Shown here: piece by piece, positions 1 through 7,165 of the stretch | Position numbering within the stretch: the first letter of the stretch is position 1 | How the letters are laid out: each line of letters opens with the position of its first letter | Made by a program: the position numbers and the translations under genes | NCBI GenBank assembly: GCA_023453655.1 | Contig: JAEXTE010000158.1 | Coordinates: forward strand, 1-7,165 | Source of the DNA: Pseudomonadota bacterium | Lineage (GTDB): Bacteria; Pseudomonadota; Gammaproteobacteria; Xanthomonadales; Xanthomonadaceae | Direction: 5' to 3' | Length of the DNA stretch: 7,165 nucleotides | The notes under the pieces: model-generated | Told to the model about the DNA's origin: nothing | What the model saw: only the letters and a program-made list of their open reading frames with translations | Databases searched by the model: none

Positions 1-839
1 AGCCGCGGCGGACGCGCTGGCGCCGGATGCGCGAGCAGGCGCCGGTACAGCCGCAGGCGCCGCCAGTGCGACACCCGCTGCAGGAAGTAGGCCGTATCCT
101 CGGCGCGCCACAGCAGCAGCCGGTAGGGCCGGCCATCGTCGAGCACCGCCTGCGCGCAGATGTGGACGATCAGGTAGGCCGGCCGCGAGATCCGCTGCAC
201 CAGCCGCTCGTAGCGTCCGTCGCGGCGCAGCGCGGCGAGGTAGGCGTCGTCGCCGGCGCGCAGTGCCCGGCACAGTTCGGCGAGCCAGGCCTGGACGAAC
301 GGCATGCCCGGCGGCGCCGCCATGCACCAGCTGTCGAGCACCGGCGTGCGGCCGGCCACGCAGAACCCGTCCAGGTAATAGCCCAGGTACTCGGCGCGCG
401 TCGCCGCCTGCGCCTCGACCAGCCAGTCCAGCGATTCGGTGAGGATGGTGCTGGCATCGATCCAGACGCCGCCGTGGCGAGCGAGCAGGTACAGCCTCAG
501 CCAGTCCGAGCGTCGCGCTGGAGCCAGCCGGTCGAAGCCGTCGGGCAGGTCGGCTGGATCGACATGGCGGTGCAGGGTGCTGCCCAGGACCAGTTCGATC
601 TCCCAGCCGGCGCACTGCCTGCGCCAGTTCTGCAGGCAGCGGTGCACCACCAGGGGCACCTGGTCGTCGTGCCAGTAGGACCAGAGCCGGCGCGGGATCC
701 GCGCGTCGTTCGCGATCGGCCCGGCGCCTTCGAGCAGGATCGAGGCCGGCTGCAGCGGCGTGGATTCCACCGGCCGGCGCAGCCACAGCATCCCGGCGAT
801 GGCCAGCAGGACGCACGCGCAGGCAAGCAGGGGAACCAT
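1..839 (-). CDS. Membrane-anchored glycosyltransferase, capsular polysaccharide synthesis/GT32-like (partial, C-terminus off the left edge)
   Basis: Translating from the ATG at 839 gives 279 open codons running off the left edge, so only the N-terminal part is present. Residues 2-20 are a hydrophobic segment followed by two arginines, read as an N-terminal membrane anchor with the catalytic domain in the cytoplasm. The motif IPRRLWSYWHDD (48-59) and the block SDWLRLYLLARHGGVWIDAS (111-130) match the capsular-polysaccharide-synthesis/GT32 glycosyltransferases. The acidic WID at 126-128 sits where the family has its DXD-like metal and nucleotide-sugar site. Family members transfer a sugar onto surface polysaccharide or lipooligosaccharide; donor and acceptor cannot be read here. 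It is divergent from the GT4 gene at 907, which supports a shared role in surface glycan synthesis. The start is supported by the anchor; an in-frame TTG at 848 is an alternative, and neither has a clear ribosome binding site. It uses minor codons (AGG, CGA, CTT) slightly more than its neighbours. Family confident; exact reaction unknown. Confidence 0.8.
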   Translation of the reverse strand, partial: MVPLLACACVLLAIAGMLWLRRPVESTPLQPASILLEGAGPIANDARIPRRLWSYWHDDQVPLVVHRCLQNWRRQCAGWEIELVLGSTLHRHVDPADLPDGFDRLAPARRSDWLRLYLLARHGGVWIDASTILTESLDWLVEAQAATRAEYLGYYLDGFCVAGRTPVLDSWCMAAPPGMPFVQAWLAELCRALRAGDDAYLAALRRDGRYERLVQRISRPAYLIVHICAQAVLDDGRPYRLLLWRAEDTAYFLQRVSHWRRLRLYRRLLAHPAPARPPR

Positions 840-906
840 GTGGGCCAAGGATGGGGGCGAATGCGCCGGGCGGTATCGTATGGAGTCCTCGCGTGAATTC
901 CCCGTC
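840..906. promoter_or_regulatory. Divergent intergenic region with weak overlapping -10-like hexamers
   Basis: This 67-bp gap separates two divergent glycosyltransferase genes and should hold both promoters. TATCGT at 874-879 on the plus strand matches the -10 consensus at four of six positions. TACGAT on the minus strand, over nearly the same bases (876-881), also matches four of six. Neither has a recognisable -35 hexamer 16-18 bp upstream. If the plus-strand element is real, transcription would begin near 886 and leave a leader of about 20 nt before the ATG at 907. The assignment is weak. Confidence 0.2.
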
Positions 907-2028
907 ATGACCCCACCCCGTCCGCGCGTCCTCCATTTCGTCACCGGCGGCTTCTCCGGAGGCGCCACCCAGGTGGCGATCCAGCTGGTGAACGCGGGCG
1001 TGGCCGGCGGACGCGTCGAGCCGCTGCTGGTGCTGCGCCGCAAGCGCCGCGGCGACCCGGCGCGGATCGAGGAACTGCGCGCGGCGGGCACGCCGCTGCA
1101 GGTGGTGCCGGGCTGGTCGCACCTGGCGACCATCCGTGCGCTGGCGAAGCTGTGCCGCGAATTCCGGCCCGACGTGCTGGTCGCGCACGGCTTCAGCGAG
1201 CACCTCTGGGGCCGTTACGCCGGCCTGCTGGCAGGCGTGCCCCACCTGGTACACGTCGAGCACAACACCCGCGAGCGCTACACGCGCTGGCGGCTGGCGC
1301 AGACGCGCTGGCTGGCCGCGCGCACCTCGCGCATCGTCGGTTGCTCGGAGGGCGTGCGCCAGGTGCTGCTGGACATGGGCATGCCGCCCGACCGCACCAT
1401 CGCCATCCCCAACGGCATCCGGCTCGACCCCTTCGCCGATGCCGACGCGCATCCCCTGTCCGCGCGCGTGCCCGGCATCGTGATGGTCGCGCGCTACTCG
1501 CGGCAGAAGGACCACGCGAGCCTGCTGCGCGCGCTGGCCCTGCTCGGCGAGCGCGGCCTGCACCCGCCGCTGCTGCTGGCCGGCGGCGGCAAGGCCCTGC
1601 ACCGCGCGCCGGTCGAGCGCCTGGCCGCCGAGCTCGGCCTGCAGCAGCAAGTGCGCTTCCTCGGCGTGGCGCGCAACGTGCCGGAGCTGCTGCACACGCA
1701 CCGCATCGCCGTGCTCAGCACCCACTACGAGGGCATGCCGCTGGCCCTGATCGAGGGCATGGCGGCCGGCTGCGCGGTCGTCGGCAGCGCGGTCCCGGGG
1801 GTGCGCGAAGTGATCGGCGACGGCGTGGACGGCCTGCTGGTACCCGAGGCCGACCCGAAGGCGCTGGCCGACGCGCTCGAGCGCCTGCTGCGCGACGACC
1901 CGCTTGCGTCGCGGCTGGGGCAGGCCGCGCGCGCGCGCGCGCTGCGCGAGTACGGCCGCGAACGCATGAACGCGCGCTACGAGGCCCTGTTCCTCGAACT
2001 CGCCGCGCGGCCACCGGCGCGCGCCTGA
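907..2028 (+). CDS. Glycosyltransferase family 4 (GT-B fold)
   Basis: The 373-residue product is the usual length for a retaining GT4 enzyme, which transfers a sugar from an NDP-sugar to a membrane-linked glycan at the inner leaflet. The N-terminal acceptor domain opens with VLHFVTGGFSGGATQ (8-22), the glycine-rich first loop of the family. The C-terminal donor domain begins near IVMVARYSRQKDH (191-203). It carries the EX7E motif, with E275 and E283 in HYEGMPLALIE, followed by AAGCAVVGSAVPGVREVI and DGLLVPEADP, the conserved nucleotide-sugar-binding stretch. There is no signal peptide or membrane span. The start at 907 places the first beta strand a few residues in; an in-frame ATG at 880 would add nine unconserved residues, and neither start has a strong ribosome binding site. 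The neighbouring divergent glycosyltransferase suggests a role in lipopolysaccharide core, O-antigen or exopolysaccharide assembly. The sugar specificity cannot be read. The gene ends 6 bp from the convergent PH-protein gene. Confidence 0.9.
   Translation: MTPPRPRVLHFVTGGFSGGATQVAIQLVNAGVAGGRVEPLLVLRRKRRGDPARIEELRAAGTPLQVVPGWSHLATIRALAKLCREFRPDVLVAHGFSEHLWGRYAGLLAGVPHLVHVEHNTRERYTRWRLAQTRWLAARTSRIVGCSEGVRQVLLDMGMPPDRTIAIPNGIRLDPFADADAHPLSARVPGIVMVARYSRQKDHASLLRALALLGERGLHPPLLLAGGGKALHRAPVERLAAELGLQQQVRFLGVARNVPELLHTHRIAVLSTHYEGMPLALIEGMAAGCAVVGSAVPGVREVIGDGVDGLLVPEADPKALADALERLLRDDPLASRLGQAARARALREYGRERMNARYEALFLELAARPPARA
1926..1942. repeat. Alternating CG dinucleotide tract
   Basis: Seventeen bases of uninterrupted alternating C and G lie inside the GT4 gene and encode part of an Ala-Arg-rich helix near the C-terminus. 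Such tracts can adopt left-handed DNA and can slip, and loss of one dinucleotide would frameshift the last 30 or so codons. In DNA this GC-rich it may be chance. Confidence 0.5.
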
Positions 2029-2034
2029 GGTCGC

Positions 2035-3558
2035 CTACCAGCGCAGCCTGCGCCGTGCCACGTCGCGACCCAGGTCCCGGTGCAGTGCCTGCGCCTCGTC
2101 CAGCGGCAAGTAGCGGATGCGCAGCGGTGGGGCCAGGCCGCCGGCACCGGCGGTGTCGAGCCAGACCGAAGCCATGCCGAAGCGCCGGTCGAGCGGCGAC
2201 TGGCGCAGCTGCAGCGCCTGCAGCTTGTCGATTTCGGCGAAGCGCCAGTGGCGCGACCACCAGCCTTCGCGCACCGCCACCAGGCGGTCGTCGACGTGGT
2301 AACCGGCGAAGTGCGCGTGGCGCCGCGCCAGCAGCCAGCCCCAGGGCAGCCACAGCAGGCCGAACAGTCCCCAGGCGCCGAAGCGCCAGCACAGCGCGCC
2401 GGTCAGCGCGGCGGCGAACACCACGTCGCCAAGCACCAGGCGCAGCGCGGCACGGGGATGCAATGCCCGCCAGCCCCGCGGCGGCCAGTGCGCGCCGTCG
2501 AGCAGGTGCTGCAGCAGCGCTTCGCAGGCGGCGGGCGTGGCGATCGGCGCAAGCTCCGGTACCTCGCGCGGCTGGCCGTCGCCGTTGCCGGCGTGGGCGC
2601 CGGCGATGTCGATCGACAGCGAGCGGCGCGCGAACAGGCGGTGCAGGACGGTTTCGCGCAGGGTCCAGGCCTGGATGCGCCTGCGCCTGACGCTGCTGCG
2701 CACGCGCGAGAACAGGCCGCGCTCCACCGTCAGCCGGCGGCCGTGTTCGCGCAGTGCGAAGCCGTGGTAGCGCACGATCGCCAGCAGCACCGAGAACAGC
2801 CGCAGCACCGCGAGGGCGAGCAGCAGCAGGCCGGACGCGGCGAGCGCGGCGGCGATCCAGCGCCCTTCCAGGTGTCCGGCGACGCCGGTCAGCTGCAGCC
2901 GCGCCAGTTCGAAGACGCGCTTGAAGGCGTTGTCCTCCAGCACCGGCCAGGCCAGGGCGAATGCCGCGCCCACCACCACCATGCCGCGGTTGGAAATCAG
3001 GCCCAGCCGCACCAGCTCCGGCAACGGCAGCGACAGCAGGACGGCGCCATCCTCTTCCTGTGGCGACGTTCCGGAAGCCGCCGTCGGGTCGGGGGCGCGG
3101 TGCCGGATCAGCCGCTCCAGCGCCAGCGCATCGTCCAGCTGCAGCACCCGCATCTGCGCCTCGGGCCGGGTGCCGCCGGCCGACTCGAGCTTGACCTCGG
3201 CGACGTCGAACAGGCGGTGCAGCAGCGTCTGGCGCAGTTCGACGTTGTGGATGCGCGAGAACGGCACCTGGCGCAGGCTGCGCTCGAGCAGGCCGCTGCG
3301 GATCACCAGGCTGTCGCCTTCGATCCGGAAACGGTAGGTGAAATAGCGCCACACCGAGACCGCGGCCAGCACCAGCACCGCGACCCCTGCCGCGGCCAGC
3401 TGGTAGCCGTCCTCGCGACGGCCGCCGAACACCACCAGCACGCCGAGCGGCACCACGAACTGGCGCACCGAACCGAGCAGCACGAACAGCCACGACCAGG
3501 GATGCAGGCGCCGGTCGACGGGCTCGACCTGCGGCGCGGGATCAGGCGTCGTCGTCAT
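2035..3558 (-). CDS. Three-domain bacterial PH membrane protein, YdbT-like
   Basis: The 507-residue product has the architecture of B. subtilis YdbT (about 490 residues): membrane segments alternating with three bacterial PH domains (bPH2, DUF304 type). Hydrophobic pairs lie at about 22-45 and 53-70, 190-206 and 233-262, and 371-389 and 394-410. Each pair precedes a soluble PH module, at roughly 73-152, 262-353 and 416-500. All three modules repeat one core, Arg/Lys, Phe 15 residues on and Ala-Gly 25 residues on: R102/F117/A127, R294/F309/A319 and K445/F460/A470. Molecular function is not established for this family; in B. subtilis the YdbS-YdbT pair contributes to resistance against a bacteriocin. 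The ATG at 3558 overlaps the upstream small PH gene by 17 nt, so the two are probably translationally coupled. A longer in-frame start at 3612 lies deeper inside that gene and adds unconserved residues. The stop is TAG. Confidence 0.85.
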   Translation of the reverse strand: MTTTPDPAPQVEPVDRRLHPWSWLFVLLGSVRQFVVPLGVLVVFGGRREDGYQLAAAGVAVLVLAAVSVWRYFTYRFRIEGDSLVIRSGLLERSLRQVPFSRIHNVELRQTLLHRLFDVAEVKLESAGGTRPEAQMRVLQLDDALALERLIRHRAPDPTAASGTSPQEEDGAVLLSLPLPELVRLGLISNRGMVVVGAAFALAWPVLEDNAFKRVFELARLQLTGVAGHLEGRWIAAALAASGLLLLALAVLRLFSVLLAIVRYHGFALREHGRRLTVERGLFSRVRSSVRRRRIQAWTLRETVLHRLFARRSLSIDIAGAHAGNGDGQPREVPELAPIATPAACEALLQHLLDGAHWPPRGWRALHPRAALRLVLGDVVFAAALTGALCWRFGAWGLFGLLWLPWGWLLARRHAHFAGYHVDDRLVAVREGWWSRHWRFAEIDKLQALQLRQSPLDRRFGMASVWLDTAGAGGLAPPLRIRYLPLDEAQALHRDLGRDVARRRLRW

Positions 3559-4063
3559 CGGTTCCGGCCCAGCGCGCCAGGTGGTCGCGCAGCCGCTCGG
3601 CGTCGTCGCCATCCAGCCCCGCGGTGGCGACCGCGTTGTGGCGCGTGCCGGCGGTGTGGATCACCAGGGTTGCCAGGCCGAAGCGCCGCTCGACCGGGCC
3701 GCGGCGGATGTCCAGGTGCTGCACGCGCGAGCGCGGAACGAAGGTGTCGTGGCGCCAGAAGCGCCCGCGCCGCAGCGCGTAGCCGTCATCGTCCAGGCGC
3801 CAGCGCGTCCAGGCGTGCCGGCGGAACCCTGACCAGGCGCCGAGCGCGGGCAGCGCCACCAGCACCGCCAGCGCCAGCGGCAGGCGCCAGCCGGGGCCGG
3901 CCAGCAGCCCGATCGGTACCAGCAGGCCGAGCGCCAGCACGCCGTTGCTGAACATGTTGCCCAGCACGAACAGGCGCCGCGCGCGCAGCGGCAGCGGCTG
4001 CCAGCCGGCCTCGTCCGGCACGGGGACCGGCGCGTCGGGGGCCGGCTGCCCGGCTGCGCTCAT
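3542..4063 (-). CDS. Single-domain bacterial PH membrane protein, YdbS-like
   Basis: The 173-residue product matches the YdbS type (about 160 residues). A short proline-rich N-terminus (1-24) is followed by two hydrophobic segments at about 31-55 and 59-78, then one bPH2 domain at about 82-165. The PH core R113, F128 and A138-G139, within RVQHLDIRRGPVERRFGLA, has the same spacing as the three repeats of the neighbouring YdbT-like protein. The C-terminus is acidic (DDDD at 169-172). The ATG at 4063 overlaps the acyltransferase stop as ATGA, and the gene's own TGA lies 17 nt inside the next gene, so the three genes read as one coupled operon. Partnership with the YdbT-like protein at the membrane is inferred from this arrangement and from B. 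subtilis. The frame stays open upstream to 4594, but that part only shadows the acyltransferase gene. No enzymatic function is assigned. Confidence 0.85.
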   Translation of the reverse strand: MSAAGQPAPDAPVPVPDEAGWQPLPLRARRLFVLGNMFSNGVLALGLLVPIGLLAGPGWRLPLALAVLVALPALGAWSGFRRHAWTRWRLDDDGYALRRGRFWRHDTFVPRSRVQHLDIRRGPVERRFGLATLVIHTAGTRHNAVATAGLDGDDAERLRDHLARWAGTDDDDA

Positions 4064-4980
4064 CCGCCCTCCAGGTCGGCATAGGGGTTGGACACCGCGG
4101 TGCCCGCCGGCTGCGCCTTGAAGCGCTTGTAGGTCCACTGGTACTGGGTCGGATCGCGCCTGGCGATGCGTTCCACGTCCGCGTTGAGCGCGGCGGTCGC
4201 GATCGCCGCGTCGGCCGAGTCGATGCCGGGCGAGGCCGGCATGATCCGCAGCGCGTGCCCGGGGCCGGGACCGATGCGTTCGCACCAGGCGAACAGCACG
4301 GCGGCGCCGCTGCGTGAGGCGAGACGGCCGAGCAGGGTCATGGTCGAGGCCTGCACGCCGAAGAACGGCGCGAACGCGCCGTCGCCGCCCTTGGGCTGCT
4401 GGTCGGGCAGGATGCCGACCACGCCGCCTGCCTGCAGCCGCTTGTACAGCTGCCGCACCCCGGCGCCCTCGGCCCGCACCTGGGTGACGCGGTCGGCGTC
4501 GGCATTGGCGCGCACCAGGCGCAGGAACGCCTCGCCCACCGCCGACTCCGGCGGCTTGTAGAGGATGGCCAGCGGCGTCTTGGCGGCGAGCCACTGGTTG
4601 AGCAGCTCCCAGTTGCCGAAGTGCGGCGCGGCCACGATCAGGCCGCGGCCGGCGGCCAAGGCCTGGTCGAACAGCGCCTCGCCGTGGATTTCCTCGATCA
4701 GGCGCAGGTTCTCACTGTGCGGCCGGGTCCACAGCTGCAGGGTCTGCAGGGTCTGCAGGCCGGTGGAGCGCAGGATGCGCAGGCGCAGCTCCTCGCGCTG
4801 TCCCGCCAGCAGTTCCGGGTAGGCCAGTTCGAGGTTGCGCAGCGCCACCCGGCTCTCGCGTGCGCCGGTGCGCAGCCACAGGCTGCCCAGGGCGTCGCCC
4901 AGCCGGCGCAGGGCGGGCCAGGGCAGGCGCCCGACCAGCGCGGCCAGGCCATGGAGGAAACGGGCGAGCACTGCGTTCAC
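4060..4980 (-). CDS. LpxL/HtrB-family lipid A-type acyltransferase (lysophospholipid acyltransferase superfamily)
   Basis: The 306-residue product is the size of LpxL/LpxM enzymes, which transfer a fatty acyl chain from acyl-ACP onto lipid A precursors at the inner membrane. An N-terminal hydrophobic or amphipathic segment (about 3-36) is followed by the family stretch SRVALRNLELAYPEL (43-57). The catalytic HX4(D/E) motif is H120-FGNW-E125. Substrate-pocket motifs follow as ILPDQQPKGGDGAFAPFFG (190-208), and the C-terminal QYQWTYKRFKAQPAG (279-293) is typical of the family. The start is GTG at 4980, which begins at the usual family N-terminus. An in-frame GTG at 5052 would add 24 Arg/Pro-rich residues and is less likely. 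No good ribosome binding site precedes either. The gene heads an operon with two PH-domain proteins. Which lipid A position it acylates, or whether it acts on another lipid such as ornithine lipid, cannot be decided here. Confidence 0.88.
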   Translation of the reverse strand: MNAVLARFLHGLAALVGRLPWPALRRLGDALGSLWLRTGARESRVALRNLELAYPELLAGQREELRLRILRSTGLQTLQTLQLWTRPHSENLRLIEEIHGEALFDQALAAGRGLIVAAPHFGNWELLNQWLAAKTPLAILYKPPESAVGEAFLRLVRANADADRVTQVRAEGAGVRQLYKRLQAGGVVGILPDQQPKGGDGAFAPFFGVQASTMTLLGRLASRSGAAVLFAWCERIGPGPGHALRIMPASPGIDSADAAIATAALNADVERIARRDPTQYQWTYKRFKAQPAGTAVSNPYADLEGG

Positions 4981-4986
4981 GGGGCA

Positions 4987-4992
4987 AGTGTA
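4987..4992 (-). promoter_or_regulatory. Candidate -10 element of the acyltransferase-PH operon
   Basis: On the minus strand TACACT matches the -10 consensus at four of six positions, including the most conserved first, second and last bases. It lies 6 nt before the GTG start at 4980, so transcription would begin at or next to the start codon and give a leaderless mRNA. No convincing -35 hexamer lies 16-18 bp upstream. The call rests on position and one hexamer only. Confidence 0.3.
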
Positions 4993-5059
4993 GCGATCCG
5001 GCGGCAGGGGGCGCGGCCGGAGGCTGGGTCGGGCGCCGCGGCGATGGCACACTCGCCCG

Positions 5060-5074
5060 GTTCCCGCTGGGAAC
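5060..5074. repeat. Inverted repeat GTTCCC-GCT-GGGAAC upstream of dtd
   Basis: A perfect 6-bp inverted repeat with a 3-bp spacer lies in the 119-bp divergent region between the acyltransferase gene and dtd. It ends 25 bp before the dtd ATG. It could be a regulator-binding dyad or a short hairpin in a dtd leader. No T-run follows, so it is not a terminator. I do not recognise it as a known operator. Confidence 0.45.
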
Positions 5075-5099
5075 GCCCCTCACCCGCAGCGACCCGTCC

Positions 5100-5540
5100 A
5101 TGCTCTGCCTGATCCAGCGCGTCACCGAAGCCAGCGTCAGCGTCGACGGCGAGACCATTGGCCGCATCGGCCCCGGACTGCTGGCGCTGGCCGGGATCGA
5201 GCCAGGCGACGGCCAGGAACAGATCGCGCGCATGGCGGGGCGCCTGCTGGGCTACCGGGTCTTCGCCGACGACGAGGGCCGGATGAACCGGTCGCTGGCG
5301 GACACTGGCGGCGGCCTGCTGCTGGTCAGCCAGTTCACCCTCGCGGCCGACACCCGCTCGGGGATGCGCCCGGGGTTCAGTACCGCGGCCGCCCCCGGGC
5401 AGGCGCAGCCGCTGTTCGACCGTCTGCTGGCTGAATGCCGGTCGCGCCATGCCGGTCCCGTGGAAACCGGCCGGTTCGGCGCCCACATGGCCGTGCAGCT
5501 GGTCAACGACGGGCCGGTCACCTTCCTGCTGCGGGCCTGA
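5100..5540 (+). CDS. dtd: D-aminoacyl-tRNA deacylase (D-tyrosyl-tRNA deacylase)
   Basis: The 146-residue product is the normal length for bacterial DTD, a cytoplasmic homodimer. It hydrolyses the ester between D-amino acids (also glycine) and tRNA, keeping mischarged tRNA out of translation. Both signature motifs are intact. SQFTL at 77-81 includes the active-site Thr80, and NDGPVT at 136-141 contains the Gly-Pro pair whose cis peptide bond gives the enzyme its chiral selectivity. The N-terminal [18 protein letters not shown] and the C-terminal [17 protein letters not shown] also match the family closely. The ATG at 5100 gives the conserved N-terminus. The frame is open upstream to 4860, but that part only overlaps the opposite-strand acyltransferase. 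No strong ribosome binding site is visible. The gene is divergent from the acyltransferase operon and lies 169 bp upstream of rpoD, which has its own promoter. Nothing looks damaged. Confidence 0.97.
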   Translation: MLCLIQRVTEASVSVDGETIGRIGPGLLALAGIEPGDGQEQIARMAGRLLGYRVFADDEGRMNRSLADTGGGLLLVSQFTLAADTRSGMRPGFSTAAAPGQAQPLFDRLLAECRSRHAGPVETGRFGAHMAVQLVNDGPVTFLLRA

Positions 5541-5580
5541 GCGCCGCCGGACACGGGCGCAGGTCGGCCGGCGCTGGAAA

Positions 5581-5615
5581 CCGGACGATGCGCCCCCATC
5601 TGATGGGCATCCCGG
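5581..5615 (+). other. Imperfect hairpin in the dtd-rpoD intergenic region
   Basis: CCGG (5581-5584) and GATG (5587-5590) can pair with CCGG (5612-5615) and CATC (5608-5611). Inside them CCCA (5595-5598) can pair with TGGG (5604-5607), leaving a TCTGA loop and small bulges. It begins 40 bp after the dtd stop and might slow or protect the dtd mRNA 3' end. No T-run follows, so it is not a canonical intrinsic terminator. It may be chance. Confidence 0.25.
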
Positions 5616-5642
5616 TCTGTGGAGGCCGGGTTCCGCGCCTCT

Positions 5643-5661
5643 CCCGCCGGACCCGGGCGGG
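5643..5661. repeat. Inverted repeat CCCGCC-N7-GGCGGG over the -35 region of the rpoD promoter
   Basis: A perfect 6-bp inverted repeat with a 7-bp spacer spans the position where a -35 hexamer would lie for the -10 element at 5671. No T-run follows, so it does not act as a terminator. It could be a regulator-binding dyad at the rpoD promoter, or a coincidence of local GC richness. Confidence 0.35.
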
Positions 5662-5667
5662 CAGCGA

Positions 5668-5676
5668 TGGTATAAT
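5668..5676 (+). promoter_or_regulatory. rpoD promoter: perfect extended -10 element (TGGTATAAT)
   Basis: TATAAT at 5671-5676 matches the sigma-70 -10 consensus at all six positions, and TG at 5668-5669 supplies the extended -10 motif. It is the most AT-rich stretch in an otherwise GC-rich region and lies 33 bp before the rpoD ATG. Transcription would start near 5683 and leave a leader of about 27 nt. The -35 position (5647-5654) is pure GC-type sequence without resemblance to TTGACA. The promoter therefore appears to depend on the extended -10 contacts. Confidence 0.8.
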
Positions 5677-5709
5677 TACGGGTTCACTTTTCTCCCCGGT
5701 GCGCGCCTC

Positions 5710-7165
<1,456 letters not shown>

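Noticed and set aside
27..896. Plus-strand open frame of 289 codons opposite the left-edge glycosyltransferase
   Set aside because: The minus-strand frame has a coherent glycosyltransferase core with catalytic motif. The plus frame is Gln/Pro/Arg-rich without motifs.
1152..2690. Plus-strand open frame of 512 codons overlapping the GT4 gene in another frame
   Set aside because: It is almost entirely Ala/Arg/Gly/Pro and the GT4 frame carries clear catalytic motifs.
1715..3493. Minus-strand open frame of 592 codons in another frame across the GT4 and YdbT-like genes
   Set aside because: It is an Ala/Arg-rich shadow that crosses the convergent gene ends and contains no recognisable domain.
2080..3951. 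Plus-strand open frame of 623 codons opposite the two PH-protein genes
   Set aside because: It is antisense to two well-supported genes and is rich in Gln, Arg, His and Ala without domain motifs. This is typical of stop-poor complementary frames in GC-rich DNA.
4621..5112. Plus-strand open frame of 163 codons opposite the acyltransferase N-terminal half
   Set aside because: It is antisense to the conserved acyltransferase core and is Gln/Ala-rich with no family features.
5541..5709. Intrinsic terminator for dtd
   Set aside because: Hairpin-forming sequence exists, but no stem is followed by a T-run. Termination may be Rho-dependent.

Overview
This high-GC window carries six protein-coding genes and no RNA genes, mobile elements or CRISPR. 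It most likely comes from a gammaproteobacterium of the Xanthomonadaceae/Lysobacteraceae (Xanthomonas, Lysobacter, Luteimonas or Pseudoxanthomonas type). The strongest clue is the N-terminal sequence of the primary sigma factor RpoD. The lipid A-type acyltransferase also indicates a Gram-negative envelope. Assignment below family level is not possible from this window.

Layout: (1) 1-839, minus: a partial membrane-anchored glycosyltransferase of the capsular-polysaccharide-synthesis/GT32 type, whose C-terminus lies off the left edge. (2) 907-2028, plus: a GT-B family 4 glycosyltransferase, divergent from gene 1 across 67 bp. (3) 4980 down to 2035, minus: a tightly packed three-gene operon. It encodes an LpxL/HtrB-family acyltransferase, a small one-domain bacterial PH protein (YdbS-like) and a large three-domain PH membrane protein (YdbT-like). 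The reading frames overlap by 4 nt and 17 nt. The operon's last stop codon is only 6 bp from that of the convergent GT4 gene. (4) 5100-5540, plus: dtd, D-aminoacyl-tRNA deacylase, divergent from the acyltransferase across 119 bp. (5) 5710 to the right edge, plus: rpoD, truncated by the window after region 3.0. A perfect extended -10 promoter element lies just upstream.

Working together: genes 1-5 form an envelope block with two sugar transferases, a lipid A or related acyltransferase and a PH-domain membrane pair. The last two genes are housekeeping (tRNA quality control and transcription initiation). The PH pair resembles Bacillus subtilis YdbST in gene order, size and domain count. In B. 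subtilis that pair belongs to a cell-envelope stress regulon and contributes to bacteriocin resistance. Its coupling here to a lipid acyltransferase is the most functionally suggestive arrangement in the window. I found no clearly novel system. The points worth a second look are the operon coupling, the four in-register PH repeats, the promoter architecture upstream of rpoD and a possibly leaderless acyltransferase transcript.
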